Source of the DNA: FEN-1191 sp036490715 | Lineage (GTDB): Bacteria > Pseudomonadota > Gammaproteobacteria > Steroidobacterales > Steroidobacteraceae | Direction of reading: 5' to 3' | Assembly: GCA_036490715.1 (NCBI GenBank) | Contig: DASXDL010000013.1 | Coordinates: 1 to 64,000, forward strand | Length of the DNA stretch: 64,000 bases | In this document: piece by piece, positions 33,078 through 41,623 of the stretch | Layout: every line of letters starts with the position of its first letter | Numbering within the stretch: position 1 is the first letter of the stretch | Translations under genes and position numbers: made by a program | Notes under the pieces: model-generated | Databases searched by the model: none | Seen by the model: only the letters and a program-made list of their open reading frames with translations | What the model was told of the DNA's origin: nothing

Positions 33078-34433
33078 TTAGGCCTCTCCCCCCATGGTGA
33101 CGGCCAGCTGCGCGCTGCTGGCGGCCAGATCGACCCGTTCGCGCATGTCCTGACGCAGGTAAACTTCGATCTGCGGCCAGCGGGCAATGGCCGCATCGAT
33201 GCGCGGATCACTGCCGCGCTGATAGGCACCGATGGTGATCAGGTCGCGGTTGTGCTCGTACAGCGCAGTGCTGTGGCGGAACCGGCGCGCCAGCTCGAGC
33301 TGCGTCTCCGGCAGAATGTCGTGCATCACGCGGCTCACCGACGCCTCGACGTCGATGGCCGGGTAGCGGCCGGCGTCGGCAATGCGCCGCGCGAGCACAA
33401 TATGACCGTCGAGCACCGCACGGGCGGCATCCACGATCGGATCGTTCGGGTCATCGCCTTCGGCCAACACCGTATAAAACGCTGTGATCGAGCCCTCGCC
33501 GGCCACGCCGTTGCCGGCACGCTCCACCAGCTGTGGCAGGCGCGCGAACACCGACGGCGGGTAGCCCTTGGTAGCGGGCGCCTCGCCGATCGCCAGCGCG
33601 ATCTCGCGCTGTGCCTGGGCGAAACGCGTGAGCGAATCCATGATCAGCAGCACGTTCTGTCCGCGGTCGCGGAAGTACTCGGCGATCGACGTGGCCAGCC
33701 AGGCACCGTGCAGTCGCATCAGCGGCGGGCAGTCGGCCGGCGTTGCCACCACCACCGAACGCGCCAGGCCGTCGCGGCCCAGGATGCGCTCGATGAATTC
33801 CTTGACCTCGCGTCCGCGCTCGCCGATCAGGCCGACCACGATGACGTCGGCGGCGGTGTATCGCGCCATCATTCCCAGCAGCACGCTCTTGCCGACGCCG
33901 CTGCCCGAAAACAGACCGACACGCTGGCCGCGGCCGATGGTCAGAAGGCCGTTGATGGCGCGGACGCCGACATCGAGCGGCTGGGTGATGGGCTGGCGCA
34001 GCAGCGGATTGATCGGTGTGCCGGTGAGACGCACGCTGGCCTCGGTCTCGATCGGGCCTTGGCCGTCGAGCGGTCGGCAGGCGCCATCGACGATGCGCCC
34101 GAGCAGCTTCGGTCCGACGCGCACCGTGCCGGCGAACGGACGCGGCACCACGCGCGCATTCGGCTTGAGTCCGTGGATGTCGCCGGTCGGCATCAGGTAC
34201 AGACGCTCGCCGGCAAAGCCAACCACCTCGGCTTCGATGCTGGAGGCATCGGCGCTGATGATTTCACAGCGATCGCCGACCGCGGCCTGGCATCCCGAGG
34301 CCTCCAGCGTCAGTCCAACCATGCGTGTCAGGCAGCCGGCCACGACCGGTGGCGGCATCGTGGCCAGCCGGTCCTGGTAGCGCGCCAAAGCGCGCGCCCA
34401 ACGCTTGGAGGCCGCCGAGTACATGGCATTCAT
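33078..34433 (-). CDS. fliI: Flagellum-specific ATPase FliI
   Basis: Hexameric ATPase of the export apparatus, related to the F1 beta subunit. Walker A is GLFSGSGVGKS and Walker B is VLLIMDSLTRFA. The family segments GERGREVKEFIE, PADCPPLMR, KGYPPSVFARLPQLVERAGN and GSITAFYTVL are all present. The 451-aa length is normal. The start overlaps the fliH stop by 4 nt. Confidence 0.97.
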   Translation of the reverse strand: MNAMYSAASKRWARALARYQDRLATMPPPVVAGCLTRMVGLTLEASGCQAAVGDRCEIISADASSIEAEVVGFAGERLYLMPTGDIHGLKPNARVVPRPFAGTVRVGPKLLGRIVDGACRPLDGQGPIETEASVRLTGTPINPLLRQPITQPLDVGVRAINGLLTIGRGQRVGLFSGSGVGKSVLLGMMARYTAADVIVVGLIGERGREVKEFIERILGRDGLARSVVVATPADCPPLMRLHGAWLATSIAEYFRDRGQNVLLIMDSLTRFAQAQREIALAIGEAPATKGYPPSVFARLPQLVERAGNGVAGEGSITAFYTVLAEGDDPNDPIVDAARAVLDGHIVLARRIADAGRYPAIDVEASVSRVMHDILPETQLELARRFRHSTALYEHNRDLITIGAYQRGSDPRIDAAIARWPQIEVYLRQDMRERVDLAASSAQLAVTMGGEA

Positions 34434-35056
34434 GGCGCTGGCTCGCGGGCAGCGCTGCGCTCGTCGCCAAGCACGGCCGCAATGGCCGCTCCGAGCCGCT
34501 GCTCGACCTGGGCATCGATACTGGACGTCTCGCTGGTCACGCGGCAGCCGCCGCGCGGCAGTACCGCATCTTCGGCGATAGCCCAGGCGCGCTCGCTGCT
34601 GACCTCCGCCAGTCGCGAACGCACCAGCCGGGCATCGTCCGGATGCAGATGCACGCGCACGTCGCGCGCCGTCACCGGCAGCAGCGCGATGGAGTCGCGG
34701 ATCAGACCGACGATGTCGTCTGGATTGAGCTTGATCTCCCGTCGCACCACCTGGCGCGCGATCGCTCCGGCCAGCAGCGCCAGCTGGCGCTGGGCCTGAT
34801 CGTCGAGCTCAGCCATCGGTTTGGCCATGAAGTCCAGAATGTCGCCCAGGTGCTGCACCCGCCGGTCTATTTCGGTGCTCGCCGCCTGCTGCTCCTGCTG
34901 CGCGGCCTTGAGGCCGGCTTCGCGCCCGTCGGCGTAGCCCTTGTCCCAGGCCTCGCGTTCCAGAGCGTCCAGGTCGGCGCTGCGGCGCCGGCGCGTCATC
35001 ACCGGACCGTCGATCGCCGGCAGCTCCCACAGCTCAGTGCGCGCGGCCTCAGACAT
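34430..35056 (-). CDS. fliH: Flagellar export ATPase regulator FliH
   Basis: Binds FliI and docks it to the C-ring. The 208-aa protein contains LEREAWDKGYADGREAGLKAAQQEQQ with GxxxG-like spacing, then the V/A-ATPase-E-like C-terminal domain with VHLHPDDARLVRSRL, PRGGCRVTSETSSIDAQVEQRL. The ATG at 35056 (overlapping fliG by 8 nt) was preferred to a GTG at 35077 that has no ribosome-binding site. Confidence 0.92.
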   Translation of the reverse strand: MSEAARTELWELPAIDGPVMTRRRRSADLDALEREAWDKGYADGREAGLKAAQQEQQAASTEIDRRVQHLGDILDFMAKPMAELDDQAQRQLALLAGAIARQVVRREIKLNPDDIVGLIRDSIALLPVTARDVRVHLHPDDARLVRSRLAEVSSERAWAIAEDAVLPRGGCRVTSETSSIDAQVEQRLGAAIAAVLGDERSAAREPAP

Positions 35057-36062
35057 ACTCTTCACCGCCTTTGCCACCGAGCGCCAGTCGGCCCTCGTCC
35101 GACATGCGCTTGGCTGTCATCAGGATTTCTTTCTGCGCAGCCTCGACTTCCGACAGTCGCACCGGGCCCTTGGTCTCAAGGTCGTCCTTCATCATCTGCG
35201 CGGCGCGCTCCGACATGTTCTTGAACACCTTGTCCTTGAGCGTCTGATCGGCGGCCTTGAGCGCGATGATCAGCTTGTCGCCCGGCACCTCGCGCAGCAG
35301 TTCCTGCATGCCGCGGTCATCGACCTCGGTCAGGTCTTCGAACACGAACATCAGATCCTGCAACTTCTGGCTCAACGCCTCATCGACCTTGGCGATCTGG
35401 GCGATGATCGAGCCTTCCTGGACGGTACCTACCAGGTTGAGAATCTCGGCCGCAGCCTTCGGCCCGCCAAATCCGCCGGTGCTCTTGCCTGGGCCGTTGC
35501 CGGAGAACTGCTTCTCCAGCACCTCATCGAGTTCGTTGAGCGCGGATGGATGCACGCCATCGAGCATCGCCACCCGCATCAGGATGTCGGCCCGCATGCC
35601 CTCCGGCAGTTGCGTCAGCACCTCGGCCGCCTGGTCAGGATCCAGGTACGACAGCACGATCGAAATGATCTGCGGGTGTTCATGCCGCAGCATTTCCGAC
35701 ACCGACTTGGACTCCATCCACTTGAGCGCTTCCAGGCCGCGACTGCTGCGGCCACGCAGGATGCGATCGATCACGCCACCGGCCTTCTCGGTCCCTAGCG
35801 CCTCGTTGAGCATCTTGCGTATGTAGTCGTCGGTACCGACGCCGAACGAAGTCTGCTGATCGATCGTGGTCGAAAACGTCGACAGCACGGTCGAGACCTC
35901 GTCGCGCGACACGGACGACAGCTGCGCCATCGCGGCGCCGACCCGCTGCACGTCCTTGGCGCCCAGGTGCTTGAGCACCTGCGCGGCCTCCTGCTCGCCC
36001 AGGGCCAGCAGCAAAATAGCGGCCCGATCCACGCCGGAACGCGACAGCTGAGCTTCGCTCAT
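35049..36062 (-). CDS. fliG: Flagellar motor switch protein FliG
   Basis: Rotor protein that meets the stator. The N-terminal FliF-binding domain begins SGVDRAAILLLALGEQEAAQVLKHL. The middle domain contains HPQIISIVLSYLDPDQAAEVL. The C-terminal torque domain has FVFEDLTEVDDRGMQELLREV and MSERAAQMMKDDLE, retaining the conserved charged residues. The protein is 337 aa, and its start overlaps the fliF stop by 4 nt. Confidence 0.97.
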   Translation of the reverse strand: MSEAQLSRSGVDRAAILLLALGEQEAAQVLKHLGAKDVQRVGAAMAQLSSVSRDEVSTVLSTFSTTIDQQTSFGVGTDDYIRKMLNEALGTEKAGGVIDRILRGRSSRGLEALKWMESKSVSEMLRHEHPQIISIVLSYLDPDQAAEVLTQLPEGMRADILMRVAMLDGVHPSALNELDEVLEKQFSGNGPGKSTGGFGGPKAAAEILNLVGTVQEGSIIAQIAKVDEALSQKLQDLMFVFEDLTEVDDRGMQELLREVPGDKLIIALKAADQTLKDKVFKNMSERAAQMMKDDLETKGPVRLSEVEAAQKEILMTAKRMSDEGRLALGGKGGEEYV

Positions 36063-37720
36063 TGTTCACCCACCCAGGTCCGCACCACCTGCGCGACGCG
36101 CTTGGCGTCCTGCGTCACCAGGCCACGCGCCTGCACCAGCTGCTGCTGGTAGCCCTGCGCTGGGCCGAAGGCGGCGGACGCCGTTGCCTGGTGCATGTCG
36201 GCACCACGGCCATCGGCCGGCAACAGCTCGGGCGGCGGCGCCGCCAGCGCGTGCGCCGACAGATTCTTGATCAGCGGCCGCAGTACGCCGAGCGCCAGAG
36301 CCACCAGCACCAGCGCACCGAGCACCAAGCGCAGCACGTCGCGCAGCCACGGTCGCTGCCACAGCGGCACCGGTTCCGGCTTGAGCGTTTCGACCGTCTG
36401 CGGCTGAAACGGCTGATTGACCACGTTGACGCTGTCGCCGCGGGCCTCATCGAAGCCCACGGCGTCCTTGACCAGGCGGGTGATGTCCTCGATCTCGGCC
36501 TTGGTCAGCGGCCGTTCGGCGGCTTTGCCGTCAGCGCCGACCTGGCGCAGGTTGTCCACCAGCACTGCGACCGTCACGCGCTTCACGCGTCCGGCCGGCT
36601 GGCGCGAATAGCTCACGGTACGGTCGATCTCGTAGTTGCGCGAGTTTTGGCGCGAGCTGCTCTCGGGCGTCGACGCGGCCGCACTGCTGGCCGATGCCGC
36701 GGCGGCACTCGCTGCGGCGGCGGATGTGGCCGCTGTCGCGGCCGCGGGAGGTTTGGCAGTGCTCGGCGGGCTGGCGGTGCCGCCGGCCGGCGGCTGATTG
36801 GTCAGAGCTCCGGGCACGCCGCCGCTGGCGGCGCTGCCGGAACGGGAAGTTTCCTCGGAACTCTGTTCACTGCGCACCACGGCGCCATCGGGCTTGTACT
36901 GCTCATGCGCCTCCTCGGTGGCGCCCGCGTCCAGGTCCACGGTTACTTCGGCGTGCACGCGGCCGTCTCCGACCAGCGGTGCGATCAGCTTCTCGATGTG
37001 ATCAACGTACGAGTCTTCGATGCGATGCGCGGCCTCGAACTGTTCGGCGGTCACCGCCGCCTCGGAATTCTTCGGCGATGACAGCAATCGCCCCTGCTGG
37101 TCCACGACCGTGACGTTGTCGGAGTCGAGCTCGGGGATGCTCGAGGCCACCAGATGAACGATGGCCGAGACCTGCTCGGCCTGCAACCGGTGACCGGCGC
37201 GCAGCTGCAGTAGCACCGAAGCACTGGCCGGACGCCGTTCGCGCACGAACGCCGACTGCTGCGGCAGCGCCAGATGAATCCGCGCCGCCTCCACCGCCTG
37301 CAGCGACGAGATGGTGCGCGACAGCTCACCCTCGAGCGCGTATTGGTAGCGCGCGTTTTCCATGAATTGGCTGACCCCGAAACCCGGGTCCTTGCTGATC
37401 AGGTCGAGACTGGCGCTCTTGCCTTGCGGCAGTCCCTGTCCGGCGAGCTGCAGTCGTGCCTCGTGCACCCGCTCGGCGGGTACCATGATCGCGCCGGTGG
37501 TGGGATCGAGCTTGTAATCGATCGACGCGGTCTGCAGCGCCTGCACCACGCTGCTGGCGTCCGAGTCCGCCAGATTGCCGTACAGCAGACTCCAGTTCGG
37601 CCCGCGCCACCACAGCACCACCGTGACACCGACGGCCACCGCGGCCGCGATTCCCAGCAGCAGCAGCAGCGGCCGAAGATTCAGGCCGACGCGTCCGTGG
37701 AAAGTCTGACTATTCGCCAT
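36059..37720 (-). CDS. fliF: Flagellar MS-ring protein FliF
   Basis: Builds the membrane-spanning MS ring. The N-terminal helix (LRPLLLLLGIAAAVAVGVTVVLWW) is followed by two ring-building motifs: RARIHLALP-like EAARIHLALPQQSAFVRERR and the preceding GFGVSQFMENARYQYALEGEL. A Ser/Ala-rich linker, the second helix (LRLVLGALVLVALALGVL) and a C-terminal FliG-binding tail complete the 553-aa protein. The C-terminal tail ends AKRVAQVVRTWVGEQ as expected. Confidence 0.96.
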   Translation of the reverse strand: MANSQTFHGRVGLNLRPLLLLLGIAAAVAVGVTVVLWWRGPNWSLLYGNLADSDASSVVQALQTASIDYKLDPTTGAIMVPAERVHEARLQLAGQGLPQGKSASLDLISKDPGFGVSQFMENARYQYALEGELSRTISSLQAVEAARIHLALPQQSAFVRERRPASASVLLQLRAGHRLQAEQVSAIVHLVASSIPELDSDNVTVVDQQGRLLSSPKNSEAAVTAEQFEAAHRIEDSYVDHIEKLIAPLVGDGRVHAEVTVDLDAGATEEAHEQYKPDGAVVRSEQSSEETSRSGSAASGGVPGALTNQPPAGGTASPPSTAKPPAAATAATSAAAASAAAASASSAAASTPESSSRQNSRNYEIDRTVSYSRQPAGRVKRVTVAVLVDNLRQVGADGKAAERPLTKAEIEDITRLVKDAVGFDEARGDSVNVVNQPFQPQTVETLKPEPVPLWQRPWLRDVLRLVLGALVLVALALGVLRPLIKNLSAHALAAPPPELLPADGRGADMHQATASAAFGPAQGYQQQLVQARGLVTQDAKRVAQVVRTWVGEQ

Positions 37721-37740
37721 AAACGATTCCCGTCACCCGG

Positions 37741-38070
37741 TCAGATCGACATGTTCATGATGTCCTGGTACACGGTGACCAGGCGGTTGCGTACCTCGGT
37801 GAGCGCGCGAAACGACACCGAGGCCTTCTGGCTCTCGATCATCACGCGTGCCAGGTCGACGCCCGACACGCCGCGCTCCCAGTCGTCGGCCAGCGCACCG
37901 GCGTGCTGCTGCGACTGATTCACCGCATCGATGCCCTGCTTCAGCAACGTGCCGAAGGCCGGCCCCGAGACTGCACTGGCTTCAGCGGTCGGGGTCGCCG
38001 GCTTGATGCCGGCCTGGCTCGACAGCGAGCGGATCTGCGCCAGCACCTGATCGATTGCGATGTTGCTCAC
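37741..38070 (-). CDS. fliE: Flagellar hook-basal body protein FliE
   Basis: Rod adaptor that joins the MS ring and proximal rod. The 109-aa sequence has FGTLLKQGIDAVNQSQQHAGALADDWERG and the conserved VMIESQKASVSFRALTEVRNRLVTVYQDIMNM. The GTG start overlaps the stop of the FleR-like gene, so fliE is coupled to it rather than having its own promoter. Confidence 0.96.
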   Translation of the reverse strand: MSNIAIDQVLAQIRSLSSQAGIKPATPTAEASAVSGPAFGTLLKQGIDAVNQSQQHAGALADDWERGVSGVDLARVMIESQKASVSFRALTEVRNRLVTVYQDIMNMSI

Positions 38071-39098
38071 GCGGCACTCCCGCTCATGTGAAGATCGTTG
38101 GACAGATCGAAGCCGGCGGCCCGCAGCCGCGCCAGCTTGTAGCGCAGCGTGCGCGCACTGATGCCGAGCTGTTCGGCGGCGCGCTCGCGGCTGCTGTGCG
38201 TGCGCAGCGCACGCAGGATGGTCGCTCGTTCGGCCAGCGCCACCGAGTCGGCCAGGGCGCCGACGGCGGCCGCGGCCGGTGCGACGATCGCTGTCGCCGG
38301 AGGCGGCGCAAGCGCCGGCTCGGGCGCCGACGGCTCAAACACGATGTGCGTGGCGCGGATCAAATCGCCCTCGCACAACACCAGCGCGCGCTGCATGACA
38401 TTGTCGAGCTCGCGTACGTTGCCGGGCCACTCGTAGGTCAGCAGCAGCTGCGCGGCATCAGGCAGCAGCGCCGGAATGCGTCCACCGGGACGGCAATGGG
38501 CCGCCAGCAGGCGCATCGCCAATGGCAATACATCCTCGCGGCGGCAGCGCAGCGGCACCGGCGTCAGTGGGAAGACGTTCAAGCGGTAATACAGGTCCTC
38601 GCGGAAGCGTCCGCTGGTTACATCGGTGCGCAGGTTGCGGTTGGTGGTGGCGATGACGCGCACGTTCAGCGCGATCGACTGGCGGGCGCCGAGGCGCTCG
38701 ACTTCGCGTTCCTGCAGCACCCGCAGCAGCTTGGCCTGCAGTGCGGCCGGGATCTCCGAGATTTCATCGAGCAGCAGGCTGCCGCCCTGGGCCTGCTCGA
38801 ATTTGCCCGGATGGGCCGCCTGCGCACCGGTGAACGAGCCGCGTTCCCAGCCGAACAGCAGCGCCTCGAGCATGTGCTCCGGGATCGCCGCGCAATTGAC
38901 CGCAACGAAGATCTGATCGGCGCGCTGCGAATGTCGATGGATGTAGCGCGCCAGCACCTCTTTGCCGGTGCCGGACTCACCCGCGATCAGCACCGTGCAC
39001 TCGCTGCGTGCCACGCGCCGCGCCAGGTCCATCAGCCGCACCGAAACGGCGGCCGAGGCCACGGGCTCCTGAACATGATTTGAGACTGGGTCTGTCAT
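38067..39098 (-). CDS. FleR/FlrC-like sigma-54 activator lacking a receiver domain
   Basis: Enhancer-binding protein for mid-class flagellar genes. The AAA+ domain starts almost at the N-terminus (Walker A GESGTGKE at residues 40-47) and has Walker B LLLDEI, RVIATTNRNL and WPGNVREL. The sigma-54 contact loop reads GSFTGA instead of GAFTGA. The C-terminal Fis-type helix-turn-helix (RAAEQLGISARTLRYKLARLRAAG) matches FleR. The usual N-terminal phospho-receiver domain (about 120 aa) is absent, and no partner kinase FleS is encoded nearby. Length is 343 aa. Its sigma-54 promoter is at 39134-39149. Confidence 0.9.
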   Translation of the reverse strand: MTDPVSNHVQEPVASAAVSVRLMDLARRVARSECTVLIAGESGTGKEVLARYIHRHSQRADQIFVAVNCAAIPEHMLEALLFGWERGSFTGAQAAHPGKFEQAQGGSLLLDEISEIPAALQAKLLRVLQEREVERLGARQSIALNVRVIATTNRNLRTDVTSGRFREDLYYRLNVFPLTPVPLRCRREDVLPLAMRLLAAHCRPGGRIPALLPDAAQLLLTYEWPGNVRELDNVMQRALVLCEGDLIRATHIVFEPSAPEPALAPPPATAIVAPAAAAVGALADSVALAERATILRALRTHSSRERAAEQLGISARTLRYKLARLRAAGFDLSNDLHMSGSAA

Positions 39099-39133
39099 TG
39101 CCTCTGCATCTTCGTAATGCCGCCGAAGATCAG

Positions 39134-39149
39134 AGCAATTTGCGTGCCG
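39134..39149 (-). promoter_or_regulatory. Sigma-54 promoter of the fleR-like/fliE operon
   Basis: Minus strand CGGCAC-N5-TTGCT, one base from consensus. Predicted start near 39123, 25 nt before the ATG, consistent with control by the FleQ-like protein encoded just upstream. Confidence 0.65.
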
Positions 39150-39176
39150 CCGCTATTGTGTGATGCGGTTCACGGT

Positions 39177-39196
39177 GGCAGCGTCTTGCCGCTGCC
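39177..39196. terminator. Hairpin after the FleQ-like gene
   Basis: GGCAGCG/CGCTGCC, a perfect 7-bp GC stem with a 6-nt loop, lies just past the fleQ-like stop on the minus strand. No T-run, so a weak or factor-dependent terminator at most. Confidence 0.35.
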
Positions 39197-39202
39197 GGGA
39201 CG

Positions 39203-40438
39203 TCAAGATTCCGACGCCGCCGCGTCGCTCGCGGTCATCGAATACTTGCGCAGCTTCTCGACCAGGGTGGTGCGCCGTAAGCCGAGCAGCCGAGCCGCCT
39301 GGGCGACCGTGCCTCCGGCCGAGCGCATGGCGCGCTCGATCAGGCGTTGCTCGAGCGACTCAAGATACTGGCGCAGATCGAAATCACGCTCGAATTCCTC
39401 CAGCATCACATCCGCCAGTTCCGGATCCATCGGCGCCAGTTCGTCCTCGGGCTCGGCCGCGACGATCGGGGTGACCGACGCGGTTTCGGCGGGCGCGGCC
39501 GCATCGCGCGACAGCGCTTCTAGCGCGGTCCCGACGACGCTCAAAGCCGGCGTCGAGGCGATCAGCGCCGGTGCTGCCGTGGCTTCCTCGCTTGGACTCC
39601 AGTCGCTGGGGCGGTAGCGAGCGGGCAGGTCATCGATCCTGACCGGCCGGCTGCCGCATTGAATCGACATGCGCTCGATCAGATTACCAAGTTCACGCAC
39701 ATTGCCGGGCCAGCGATAGGCCTTGAGCGCTTCGATGGCGGCGGCGGCGAACTGCACGCGCGGTCGGCCGGCGGCGCCATAGCGGCACGCCAGGTCCGTG
39801 ATCAGCAACGACAGGTCCTCATCACGATCACGCAGCGCCGGCATCTCGATCGGCACCACGTTCAAGCGGTAATACAGATCGGCACGAAACGTGCCCTTGA
39901 GGATGGCCTGCTCCAGGTCATGATGGGTCGCGGCGATGATGCGCACGTCGCAGCGCTGCGAGTGACAGCTGCCGACGCGCTCGAAGGTGCGCTCCTGCAG
40001 CACCCGCAGCAGCTTCACCTGCATGGTGGGATTCATGTCGCCGATCTCGTCCAGAAACAGCGTACCGCCCTCGGCGATCTCGAAGCGACCCTTACGCGCC
40101 GTCAAGGCTCCGGTGAATGCGCCTTTTTCGTGGCCGAATAACTCGCTCTCGAGCAGCTCGGAGGGAATCGCCCCGCAGTTGATCGGCACGAAACTGCGCT
40201 GCCGGCGCGGTGAGCTGTCGTGAACGGCACGCGCCACCACTTCCTTGCCGGTACCGGACTCACCCAGGATCAGCACGTTGCTGTCGAAACCGGCCACTTG
40301 GCCGATCAGATGGTTGACATGGCGGATGGCCGCCGAGGTCCCGGTGGGCAGAAGCGCCACATTGGCGTCGGCGTCCGCATGCATACGGCGCGACTCCGAC
40401 TTGACGAAGTTCCCTGTCAGGGCGGCTGTTTCAGCCAT
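39203..40438 (-). CDS. fleQ: FleQ-like sigma-54 activator, N-terminally shortened
   Basis: Candidate master regulator of the flagellar genes. The AAA+ domain has Walker A GESGTGKE at 59-66, an intact GAFTGA loop (HEKGAFTGA), Walker B LFLDEIGDM and WPGNVREL. The C-terminus (GTVAQAARLLGLRRTTLVEKLRKYSM) is the FleQ-type helix-turn-helix. The family's N-terminal receiver-like domain is missing: only about 50 residues precede the ATPase core, against roughly 140 in P. aeruginosa FleQ. The LFRS motif used by FleQ for c-di-GMP is replaced by unrelated residues. An acidic linker lies at about 320-350. Length is 411 aa. No sigma-54 promoter is seen upstream. Confidence 0.9.
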   Translation of the reverse strand: MAETAALTGNFVKSESRRMHADADANVALLPTGTSAAIRHVNHLIGQVAGFDSNVLILGESGTGKEVVARAVHDSSPRRQRSFVPINCGAIPSELLESELFGHEKGAFTGALTARKGRFEIAEGGTLFLDEIGDMNPTMQVKLLRVLQERTFERVGSCHSQRCDVRIIAATHHDLEQAILKGTFRADLYYRLNVVPIEMPALRDRDEDLSLLITDLACRYGAAGRPRVQFAAAAIEALKAYRWPGNVRELGNLIERMSIQCGSRPVRIDDLPARYRPSDWSPSEEATAAPALIASTPALSVVGTALEALSRDAAAPAETASVTPIVAAEPEDELAPMDPELADVMLEEFERDFDLRQYLESLEQRLIERAMRSAGGTVAQAARLLGLRRTTLVEKLRKYSMTASDAAASES

Positions 40439-40556
40439 GAAGTTGTTGTTCCCTCAGAAATCCCGGGAACAGACTAGTTTTCGGGTTATGAAAAAAAGAG
40501 GGATTCCGTCACATCAGACCTGAGTACGGCGTCGCACTTTACCGAATATCAGAAAA

Positions 40557-41105
40557 TCAGCCGCGCGCTTTGCGGACATCGGCAACGTGGCGACGGTGAC
40601 GCAGGAATGCGATTTTCTGAATGAGCTCGGCCACGTTCTCCGACAAGGCCGGAAATCTGACCCTGACGATCGCGCCATCGACTTCGCTCACCTGCGAGGC
40701 CAGCTCGAGCGGCTGCGGCAGTGAGCCGCGCAGCTGCACGCGCAGCAGACCATGGGCGTGTGGCTCGGGCGGGGTGCCGATGCAGGTCCAGGAAGCGCCG
40801 GCGCGATTGAAGGCGATGCGGGTGGCCGACGGCATGGGTTCGGTCTTGAGCAGTTTCGATAACAGCTGCAGCACCAGGTCGAGCTTGAATTCCAGCCGCG
40901 CGATCTCACCGGCGAGCGGGCCCAGATCCTCGCCGCCGTCTCCGAGCGGATGCTCCTCGACCGCCATGCAGGCCTGCAGCAGCAGCAGATTGGATTCATC
41001 CAGTGCGAGCAGCTCGAACCGGTCCGGCGCGCAGGGCAGCGGCCGCCATTGCACCGGCAATATGTCCTGCCAGGCCAGCTCGTTGTCGAGTACCAGGGTA
41101 TCCAC
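40557..41105 (-). CDS. Non-canonical PilZ-domain protein of the flagellar locus
   Basis: A 182-aa protein with an N-terminal LAWQDILPVQWRPL segment, a heptad-rich helix at about 60-90 (EIARLEFKLDLVLQLLSKLLKTE) and a C-terminal beta-rich PilZ-like part (RIAFNRAGASWTCIG, LLRVQLRGSLPQPLELA, VRVRFPALSENV). The RxxxR and D/NxSxxG motifs that bind c-di-GMP in canonical PilZ proteins are not visible. The layout resembles the tetrameric, non-binding PilZ type described in Xanthomonas. It lies between fliS and the FleQ-like gene; the region before fleQ (40439-40556) shows no confident promoter. Confidence 0.8.
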   Translation of the reverse strand: MDTLVLDNELAWQDILPVQWRPLPCAPDRFELLALDESNLLLLQACMAVEEHPLGDGGEDLGPLAGEIARLEFKLDLVLQLLSKLLKTEPMPSATRIAFNRAGASWTCIGTPPEPHAHGLLRVQLRGSLPQPLELASQVSEVDGAIVRVRFPALSENVAELIQKIAFLRHRRHVADVRKARG

Positions 41106-41140
41106 GGTGTTGTTCGATGCCCCGCAGCGGGCGGCCTATG

Positions 41141-41566
41141 TTACGCGCTTGGCAGCGTCGCGCGCGTCATGTGCCGCACTTCCGGCCCGATCGTGATCCA
41201 GGCGCCTCGAATCTCGCCCAGCAGGCTCAACACCTCGGTCACGAACTGCGGCTTGTTGTCGACATTGGCGCGCAGCAGCTGGCGCATCATGTAGTCGTAC
41301 AGATCGCTCAGATTCTGGGCGATCGCTCCGCCGCGCGTCATGTCGAGGCAGCCGCGCAGCTCGGCGATGATGCTGATGCAGCTATGCAGCAGCTTGGCCT
41401 TGCGGGCAATCTCGCCACGTTCCATGCAGCCACGCGCCGAATTCATGCGCTCCACGGCCGCATCCATCAACATCAGCACCAGGCCGTGCGGGTCGGAATT
41501 GGCGACGCCGCCGTGCACCGACACGCTCTGATAGGCCGCCACTTTGGATTTGCGCGCCAGGCTCAT
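41141..41566 (-). CDS. fliS: Flagellin export chaperone FliS
   Basis: Cytosolic chaperone that holds flagellin before export. The 141-aa helical protein has AAYQSVSVHGGVANSDPHGLVLMLMDAAVERM, GEIARKAKLLHSCISIIAELRGCLD and LYDYMMRQLLRANVDN, all family-typical. FliT does not follow. A weak sigma-28-like element (TCAAG-N14-GCCGTTAC at 41574-41600) precedes it. Confidence 0.95.
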   Translation of the reverse strand: MSLARKSKVAAYQSVSVHGGVANSDPHGLVLMLMDAAVERMNSARGCMERGEIARKAKLLHSCISIIAELRGCLDMTRGGAIAQNLSDLYDYMMRQLLRANVDNKPQFVTEVLSLLGEIRGAWITIGPEVRHMTRATLPSA

Positions 41567-41623
41567 GCTGCATGTAACGGCAGCCGCTGCGCCAACTTGA
41601 GCCTGCCTGCCGACGCCCGGCGA

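Noticed and set aside
32592..34799. 735-codon plus-strand open frame opposite fliI, fliJ and fliH
   Set aside because: Typical antisense artefact of high-GC coding DNA; no homology is apparent.
40439..40556. Sigma-70 promoter for the FleQ-like gene near the T-rich tract
   Set aside because: Candidate boxes are poor and could not be told apart from background AT-rich sequence.
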